Made by a program: the position numbers and the translations under genes
DNA from: Escarpia spicata
Lineage: Eukaryota; Annelida; Polychaeta; Sabellida; Siboglinidae
Reading direction: 5' to 3'
Length of the DNA stretch: 64,000 nt
Assembly (NCBI GenBank): GCA_963995525.1
Contig: OZ023214.1
Span: 48,895,909 to 48,959,908, forward strand
Notes under the pieces: generated by a model
The model's input: only the letters and a program-made list of their open reading frames with translations
What the model was told of the DNA's origin: nothing
Databases searched by the model: none
Shown here: one piece after another, positions 36,692 through 45,400 of the stretch
Layout: every line of letters starts with the position of its first letter
Numbering within the stretch: the first letter of the stretch is position 1

Positions 36692-38545
36692 CACCGATAG
36701 AAATAAGCCAGAATATTTACTTGTTTGCCGGACAAGTAAGTTTTGAAATCTACTTGTCCGCCAAAATTTTAACTTGTCCGAGTGGTTGTCAAGGGGAATC
36801 AAACCTTCGGAAAAACGTAAAAAGTCTGTCTTATTTTTATGACAACAACACAATGTTCCTGCAGTTTCGTTGCACGTACATCTGAGTGACTTGTGATCAA
36901 AGACACAATTTGATTTAATCTGCAAATTTTGAAATTAAAAAATTATATTTGCAACTATTTTTGGGTGCATTATCACTATTATTCATCACAAATATTAAAA
37001 ATATGTATACCAATATTTTAGTGATGCTGATATGAACGCTTTTATTAATAACAAATAATTATTACGATGATAGGAATGAGACAATTTTTTTCCTTGTTAT
37101 TTGTTATAATGGTGCAAAAACTGTTTATGTTTAATATGGTATATATATATAACACTGCTGTAAAATGTTGGCATCAGTTTGTTATTGAAGATGCCACTCA
37201 ACCATCAGGAACACGACCAATGCAAAGCCAGGAAATGTTGTCATAATAAACTATAATCTGATAGTATTTTGTTCACCCTACTAAAAATGTACTACAGTTT
37301 AATATGGTAAACCATGATACATCCGTAGTAAACCATAGTATATTGCATTTTATCATGCTTTCACCATAGTAAATCGTAGTAAAATATGGTATTCACTGTA
37401 ATAAACCATGATAAAACGTGATATTCATCTTAGTAAAATGAAGTATTAACTATAGTAAACCATAGTATTTACTATGGTCAAACATGGTAAAATATTCCGC
37501 AAAAACACTAGTTTACTACAGTGTTTACTATAGTAATTTTTTAGCAGGGCAAGTGGGCAACCTCTATGAATTTCAGTATTAACAAAGTTCTGTATTTTCA
37601 AACGAAGATAATATTCAATTGATCATCGGCAAACAAATGCATATTTTTTCTTAATGTTATGTTACCATTTCAATGATTCTAAACAGTTTTAACGGTGCCT
37701 GAATTACATTTACCAGGCGGAATATAATTTATAAATTTAGTTACGTCGTAACGTTGCTGCCGCGTGCAGACTGCCGTAGTTAGCGGAAGCCGACATGTCA
37801 ACAGCGGTTGGCACCCCGTCCCTGGCCGCGCGTCTTGCATAATTCGGCTTCAAAAACTCGCAATTTATGGTTAAAATAAATGTTACATAGATACAACAAC
37901 ACTTCTGAAATTTCATTAACATTCCGTTGATAACCACCACCATAGATTTAGTGGAGAGCCAGTTACAAGTTTTGAAAATTGTCACCGATCTGGATCGGCT
38001 AACGTTCGATGACTTGGTCTTGGAAGACTGCCGAGTCCATGTGGGTTAGGCCTAATAATGGTTAAAACTATATAATTATTTAGTTAACAGGTAGCATATA
38101 GTCTACTATTTCGAAAGTTCATCAAATGTGATCCGTGAGTGGAAGCAAGTTGTACGTCAGCCAAACTGAACGATTTACGATTTTGTGAAATACAACCTCG
38201 ATCAATGATGGCTGATGCAGAGTCTGTCCTACGCGTATGACAGAGCTAGGTTGGTGCGCTCAGCAGATGACCCTGTTAACGCAGGCACTAAACTCGGTGG
38301 AACACTGACGTACAACACACTGGCGGCGGAATGACAAGACACCGGCACACTAAAAAAAATTGCAACGTGCGCAATTGCTAGCGAACGTTTGAATTTCCAC
38401 AAATAAAAAGTTTGCAATGTTGCGCGCGTCACTATTTACTGTAAATTTTCATTTGTCCAGCAGATAACCATGTAGAGTCATTTTACTTGTCTGGGCCAAA
38501 AATCACTTTTCCCGAACAAACGGACAAGTGCTATTTCGAACACTG
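36692..38545. mobile_element. Possible DNA-transposon remnant with a nested MITE
   Basis: Sequences rich in ACTTGTCCG words occur in opposite orientations near both ends (36730-36785 and 38450-38535). The outer limits CACCG and CACTG are each flanked by CCCTT (36687-36691 and 38546-38550), a 5-bp direct repeat. No transposase is recognised. A MITE at 37276-37549 lies inside. The terminal match is weak, so the limits are tentative. Confidence 0.35.
37276..37549. mobile_element. MITE, copy 1 (CCCTGCTAAAAA termini)
   Basis: The 274-bp element starts CCCTACTAAAAATGTACTAC and ends TTTTTTAGCAGGG, giving inverted termini of about 12 bp. Both sides are flanked by CA. The interior is a string of short near-palindromes made from TAGTAAA and ATGGT/ACCAT words. 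A related copy is at 59446-59663. There is no coding capacity. Confidence 0.75.
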
Positions 38546-38924
38546 CCCTTGTAACACTTTAAATGGAAGGCTCAATAATGATAACTACCAAGCATAAGGC
38601 ACACTGTTTTATTGGTAGAAAATGAAAATGGCAGGACAAGGTTGGTCATATTTGGGTGTCACCATTACAATCTCTCCTAATTTGAATAACTTCAAAAAGG
38701 CAACAACCAACCACCAGGAAGGAGATGGACTTAAAATTGAAGTGAATTTAATGCCCATGACGTGATCAATGTATGCATTATGGCGTAATTTCAATCGCCA
38801 TCATGCATCAGACTTATCAGTGTTTTAGCGCACAGCAAATACTCATGGGAATTTGTCATTGTCAGTTCAAAATGTTGAAAGTTGGTCAGAGAGTGAATTT
38901 AATGCACGACATGATCAGTGTATG

Positions 38925-39150
38925 AATTATGGCATCGGGAGAAGCATAAACTCTCTGCACTGAACCAAGTCAACCGAATCAGCTCGTTTGGAGTTTACAC
39001 ACGCTGCACCGAGTTCATCGTACAAGGCTGTTGAATTGCCATCGTTGAGTTCATACAATGACATAGCGTTACTGTTGTTGAGTCATCATACAATGACATA
39101 GCGTTACTGTTGTTGAGACATGATACAAGGCCACAGAATTGCCCTCTCGC
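38925..39150 (-). repeat. Exon-like repeat family, copy at 38.9 kb
   Basis: On the minus strand a continuous reading gives LYELNDGNSTALYDELGAA, then KRADSVDLVQCREF, ending in a stop after LPMP. The repeat unit and the downstream part match the copies at 34.96-35.30 and 36.1 kb, and this copy has no frameshift. The plus-strand word ACAATGACATAGCGTTACTG is duplicated next to it. Confidence 0.5.
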
Positions 39151-39289
39151 GATATTTTATGCAAAATTGTCAATTAATAAAAATGCTATGAATTTATCAT
39201 ATTTGTATTGGCCTTCGGGTAGCTGCATTGGCCCGAGGCTGCAACAATCAGTCATATATAATAATATATTTCCCGATTGTTTGTTGCAG

Positions 39290-39444
39290 GTGTGGACGTG
39301 GCCACTCTGACAGAGAACCAGTACTCATACCAACATGTCAAGTCATTCGGCAAACATAACCATCTCATCCTCGACCCGTGGAACCAACACATTGTCTTCT
39401 TCGTCGACGACCAGTGGCGAGTGCGCCAGTTCACTGTCCTCTTT
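39290..39444 (+). CDS. NUDCD1: NUDCD1 exon encoding the N-terminal region
   Basis: The acceptor is TTGTTGCAG and the donor is TTT/GTAAGT. The first two bases complete a codon begun in the missing upstream exon, and the exon ends in phase 0. It encodes [20 protein letters not shown], then [19 protein letters not shown], aligned by pattern with human residues about 47-90. Confidence 0.9.
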
Positions 39445-42400
39445 GTAAGTCACTGATTGATTGGTGGGGGCGTTTAAGGATGGGTTAGACGAGTTCCCAA
39501 ACTGTGGAAGAACGTGAAATTATTCTGGAATGGTGCACCATGAGTGAATCAAAGGTTGGGGGGTCGATTTCAGGATGGTTAAGCAGGTACATTGTTTATC
39601 TACTTTTGTTATCAAATTGGGTTATAGCACCTAAAACAACTGGTAAAATGATTTATATTGATAAGATCTTACTAAAACATAGGGCCATTATTATTAAACT
39701 TTAGTTAAAATATCCTGAAAATCCAATTGTTTTCTTCTAAATCACTATAAAGCTGCACTTGGTGATCTTTAAATTATTTTAGTAATTATGCCAACAGTTA
39801 CACAGTATAATTTGGATAGCAGAAGTTAGATGGATTGGGAAACATATATATTATATTATTCAAGTGTTCAAGTAAAGTCATGGATATGCATAAATATTTA
39901 AACTGACTGGATTGAGTGCATGAAGGGTTATCCAAGTTCAGTTTTAATTACCGGTAGGCTTTCCTGTTTCTATAAACACACAAGATCCTTGAATTTAGTA
40001 GACATGCCGTAGCCAACAGAAAAATAGGCAGTACAATCGATGGTGTGAAAACGTATGTCCATGCGTAGCATTTTGGCAATATACTTTCTTTCAAACCGTA
40101 ACTAATTCTCACACATTAAAAAAAGGTAAGTTCTTATATAGCGCAGTATCCAGTCCTTGACTGCTCAAGGCGCTTTACACTTTACCTCCTGGCAGACCCA
40201 TTTAATCAAACACCATCACTACGTATCTGGGAAGCATTCAGCCACGCTGCAATTAATGTGCGAAGACTATTCGTATACAAATATCCACCACTATAGCCAG
40301 GTACTCATTCACACATCTGAGTGAACTGATGAGTTAATAGATTGTACAGTGCTGAGAAATATACGTGGTTGTTTCTTGTGCAGGAAACTGGTCTGGAGAC
40401 ACCAGTGTCTGTATTTGACATACCTGAAGCGACATGTCGACGTCAGATGACAGAGCGACTCAATGCGACGCTACACTTCCCTGCAGCCAACTGGCTAGTG
40501 TTGGGAGACGGAGCAGGGTGGCTCCACCTGGTGGCCACCGGAGACCGCACTCGCACTGACCACTGGCAGGTACGGACAGTAGTGTGGTTGCTGTGAGTGT
40601 AATATGGCCCATGGTACAATTCACAGTAGTTATTCGCCAATCTCTCCCTTGCTGTCAGTTGCGGATGTGACTATGCCTGCTTGTTGGATTCACAATGTAC
40701 GAGTCCTTTCCAGCAGCCAGTTTCATGAAGCATTCTTAAAGTTGCGCAAAGACACTGACGCCATGTGTTTGGGTAAGCTCCTATGTTCCTGTTTTCTGCA
40801 GCTTCTGTTTATGGTATTTTGGAACATTTTAGACAATGCTGTTTGTTTTTAAGTCTGAACATCATCATCCATATAAACTATTGTACATGACCTGTCTATT
40901 CTGCAATATGGTGTTTTAAATTCTCAACAACAGTGATGAATCACTACCTGGGATCATTTTAGGCATTTGTCTTTAACATAGATTACAGTCGATCCAGTAA
41001 CGTATTTATTGTTTTGACTTTGACAACATTTTTGAATTATATATTATATTTAACAACACCATAAAATGCTATTCCATCAGGTAACCACTGGTGGCAGTAC
41101 AGTGTAGTTGTTAACGTTTTTCATATTAACCACATCAAACTACTAAACAACTGAATGGTCCAACAATTATATAACTGTCTCAAAAACATCCACTTATCAA
41201 TCAATTTGCATGTACAGTTATGTGCAGTCAGTGTAGTTGTGCATATGACCACCAGGTGTGCTACAGTGCTGCCGTATTGTCCAGCGACAGGCCATTCATC
41301 GTGCTGGACAGCGAGCTAAGAGGGGGCATGGAAGACACACACATCGAGTGTCTGCTCCTTGACGTTGACACGGACGGGAAGAAGGAGGCCGGAGGGGACA
41401 CAAATAGAACGCCGTCCTTTGTCACGACTTTGACCTGGCTCACACTCGCACCAGGTACGACTTACAGCGGGATGTTCCTCGAGATAAAGTCTATATAAAA
41501 AATCAGAGAAGTTTTCATATCTCCAACAAATGTGAGTTAATTGTTTTATGTTTGTTCCTGTTCATTTTTGGGTAAAGGAAGTATGGTGAAAAGTTGTGAA
41601 TAAACTACTGGCTTGAAATCTATGCCTCTGAAAGAATCAGAAACAAAGCATGTTAATGACATATTAACATGCTTTGTTTATGAAAGTTGGCATTGTCTGT
41701 AAGGTTGATATTCCTAAACAGACAACAGTCAGATTGTGTTTTGAAATTATGTTTATTTACCAGTAATACACATTTTGTCAGTCGAGAGTTAGATATTTTT
41801 TGTTCTGTGTGGCGTGATTTTATGATAAAAATGGTTACACATTGTACCTTTTACAAATACGCCTATCTTTGTGTGTTTATTTCTCAATCTTTGTTTTTCA
41901 ACCTTTGTCTTTATTCTTCCACCTGTGTGTTTGTTCTCCACCTGTGTGTTTGTTCTTCCACCTGTGTGTTTGTTTTTCCACCTGTGAGTTTGTTCTTCCA
42001 CCTGAGTGTTTGTTTCTCTACCTGTGAGTTTGTTCTCCACTTGTGTGTTTGTTCTTTCACCTGTGAGTTTGTTCTTCCACCTGAGCATTTGTTCTTCCAC
42101 CTGTGAATTTGTTCTTCCACCTGTGTGTTTGTTCTTCCACCTGTGAGTTTGTTCTTCCACCTGTGTGTTTGTTCTTCCACCTGTGAGTTTGTTCTTCCAC
42201 CTATGTGTTTGTTCTTCCACCTGTGTGTTTGTTCTTCCACCTGAGTGTTTGTTCTTCCACCTGTGTGTTTGTTCTTCCACCTGTGAGTTTGTTCTTCCAC
42301 CTGAGTGTTTGTTTCTCTACCTGTGAGTTTGTTGTCCACCTGTGTGTTTGTTCTTCCACCTGTGTGTTTGTTCTTCCACCTGAGTGTTTGTTCTTTCACC

Positions 42401-45400
42401 TGTGAGTTTGTTCTTCCACCTGTGTGTTTGTTTATCCACCTGTGAGTTTGTTCTTCCACCTGTGTGTTTGTTTCTCCACCTGTGAGTTTGTTCTTCCACC
42501 TGTATGTTTGTTCTTCCACCTGTGAGTTTGTTCTTCCACCTGTGTGTTTGTTTCTCCACCTGTGAGTTTGTTCTTCCACCTGTGCGTTTGTTCCTCCACC
42601 TGTGTGTTTGTTCCTCCACCTGTGTGTTTGTTCCTCCACCCGTGTGTTTGTTCTCCACCCGTGTGTTTGCTCTTCCACCTGTGTGTTTGTTCCTCCACCT
42701 GTGTGTTTGTTCTCCACCTGTGTGTTTGTTCCTCAACCTGTGTGTTTGTTCCTCCACCTGTGCATTTGTTCTCCACCTGTGGGTTTGTTCTTCCACCTGT
42801 GTGTTTGTTAATCCACCTGCATGTTTGTTTTTCAACCTTTGTGTTTGTTCCTCCACCTGTGTGTTTGTTGACAGCAGGTGAGGGGGGTGAGTGGTCAGTG
42901 AAACGGACACGTAGACTGACCAGTGCGAGCAGTCCAGACTCCGCCGTCCTAGAGGCGAGTGGTCAAGGCATCATTGTGGCCAGTGACAAGCCATTCAAAC
43001 TGGTGTATGACTCCGACTCCCCACCACAGACTGTGGCCTCGGAGGTAGTGGAAGAACAGGACGCGGACAAGGACAGGGAAGGTGTGTACACAGCATCTGG
43101 TTAGGAGGTGAAGTTTTAAATGTAGATGTAGGCATCTGGTTGGGAGGTAACGTTTAAGGGTAGCCACTACTCGAAAACGGCCATAGGCCATATCTCTGTT
43201 AGTACTGAACATATCTTAGCCAAATTTGGTGTGCTAATTAGTTAAATGAATAGTACATGATATGTGGGCTCATTTGCTTGTGCAGTGCCATGACAATCAA
43301 CATTTCTAGTGTGATAGAGGAGAATGCATCCTTGAAAATTATTCTGAGCTAACAACTGTATGTGTGATCATGCAATTGTCAAGAATCATTAGCTAGAATA
43401 CTCCTTTGTGCAATAAGGTGGTTTTGGGCAAGGAAGTTTGACTGCAATGAATGTTGTGAGATGGGACTTTAGGTTAGAGCTTTTTTCATAACGTTTTGAA
43501 AAATGCTCAAACCTGAACAACAGTCACTGAAATCAGATATCCTTGCCCAAAACCACCTTATTGCACAAAGGAGTATTCTAGCTAATGATTCTTGATAGTT
43601 GCATGATCACACATACAGTTGTTAGCTCAGAATAATTTTCAAGGATGTGAAAATCCATCTCACTTGAAACGTTCATTGCCATGGTAATACACAACCAAAC
43701 GTGCCCATATTTCACACATCATATACCATTCATTTTTCTAATCAATGCTCCAAATCTGGTTATGATATGTTCAGTATTAACAGAGATTGGCATATTGGTT
43801 ATATGGGCGTTTTCGAGTAGTGGGTACCTTAACACGCAAACAAAGATATAAAAGAAGATTTGAAGCAATTAGTTAGATAAATCAGGCATTTCAAGATAAT
43901 TGTAGAACACTGCACCACAAGGCTTTATGTAAACAAAAACATTGTAAATAGGGCATTCAGTTTATGGGAATAGGTTGCTACAACAATGTTAGTGGTCTAC
44001 TAAAAACCTGATACTATCTTCACTAGGATTTAATATAGCACTGACGTATGGATGTAACGATGGGCTGACTATTTAGTTCTTGCTTGACCAACAGTAATAA
44101 TAAAACATTTACAGTGTATAAAACCTAAATCCTCAGATAGAAATTCAAAGGTAAGAAATGCAACAGGCCAGTGTAAGAAGAAAATATAATAATGATGATA
44201 TTGGTCCACAGCAGTCATGTGTTGACTGACATGAGCGTTGTGGTGAATGAGGATATGAATAGTCACTCCCAGTTCTTAGGGAATCCGTGATTGAAAGATG
44301 ATGCCATAATGAAAAACCCTATAACACAACACTTTCTCAACAGCACAGTCTACCCTCGATTAATATAATTCACAACATCACGTGACTGTTGTACCCCTGT
44401 TTACCCTGCTATCAACTCCACCCTCGTTGCCAGATGCTACTGTTCCCGCGTACACGTGGAACCAGACAACGGACGACATCTCGGCACAGTTCACACTGCC
44501 CCCTGGTGTTGGCAAGGCAGACATCGTGTGCCGAGTGACAGGGGAGACAGTGGAGCTGGGGGTGAAGAATGGAGAGACTTTGCTCAAGGGAGACCTGCAC
44601 AGTCGTGTGGAGTCTGACGCCTGTATCTGGACACTGCAGGAACACAGGTAGGGCATGGTCTAGGAGACATACAGTGTAGAACTGAGGTAGATTTGCTAGG
44701 TAGTGTGGTAATATCTTCCGAGCTGTCACTCATGCCGGAAAGGAATTTTCTTCAGATCACAATTATATTATAAAGTTTAAATTTACATCCATTTCACAGA
44801 TTATGCAGATTCTATATTTACAATATTTATTTCACTAAGTTTTCACTATGCTGTGAGAGTGTTTGGAAGACATGGTGCTCTCTACACAAGGTGTTTGTAG
44901 GAAGAAACAATTTGTACAATGTTTTGGGAAACATTTTTTTGTATTTGAGGAGGAAATGTAATATGCAATAGAAATTATATTAGTAATATTTAAAGTTATA
45001 CCAAAAAATTATGATTCTAAGGTTTAATTTAATGCCTTAATTTATTATGTCCTTATATTGAAATGTAAATTATGTATGTTGAAACAGTTGCCACTGTTAT
45101 TAAAATGTAATATCAATGCATGACTTTCACTTAGGCCTGCTTGATTCCATAGACTCCTTCAGTTGATTGACATACTCCTTGCAGACTTGAGCTGACACTG
45201 ACGAAGGCACAACCAGGGATGTGGCCCCTGGTGGTGTGTGGAGACACTAGAGGTGAAATGGTTCTTGATCCGGAGCAAGTAGCACACATACATGAACGGC
45301 TAGCCCACCTCACTTCAGAAACATGGGTATGCAGACAAAATCACTTTCCTTCAGTTTTCTGATGAGAGTACTTACACAAATTTTTTATTCCATTTCTTTT

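Noticed and set aside
37737..37985. 82-codon minus-strand ORF
   Set aside because: No recognisable family; it lies within the putative transposon remnant.
37905..38040. Open plus-strand stretch ending VHV-G at a GTTAGG donor, in the right phase for the 39290 exon
   Set aside because: It has no ATG, a stop just upstream and no similarity to the family N-terminus. It also lies inside a putative transposon remnant.
38205..38234. Short MMADAESVLR reading with a GTATGA donor as NUDCD1 exon 1
   Set aside because: It resembles the human N-terminus only over a few residues, ends in the wrong phase and is followed by no exon supplying the missing 30 residues.
42205..42405. Separate protein-coding exon in the minisatellite
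   Set aside because: No splice signals and no conservation pattern other than the repeat.
41789..42910. Long ORFs of [15 protein letters not shown] type
   Set aside because: The 20-bp minisatellite has no stop codons on either strand, so every frame is open. The array lies in an intron.
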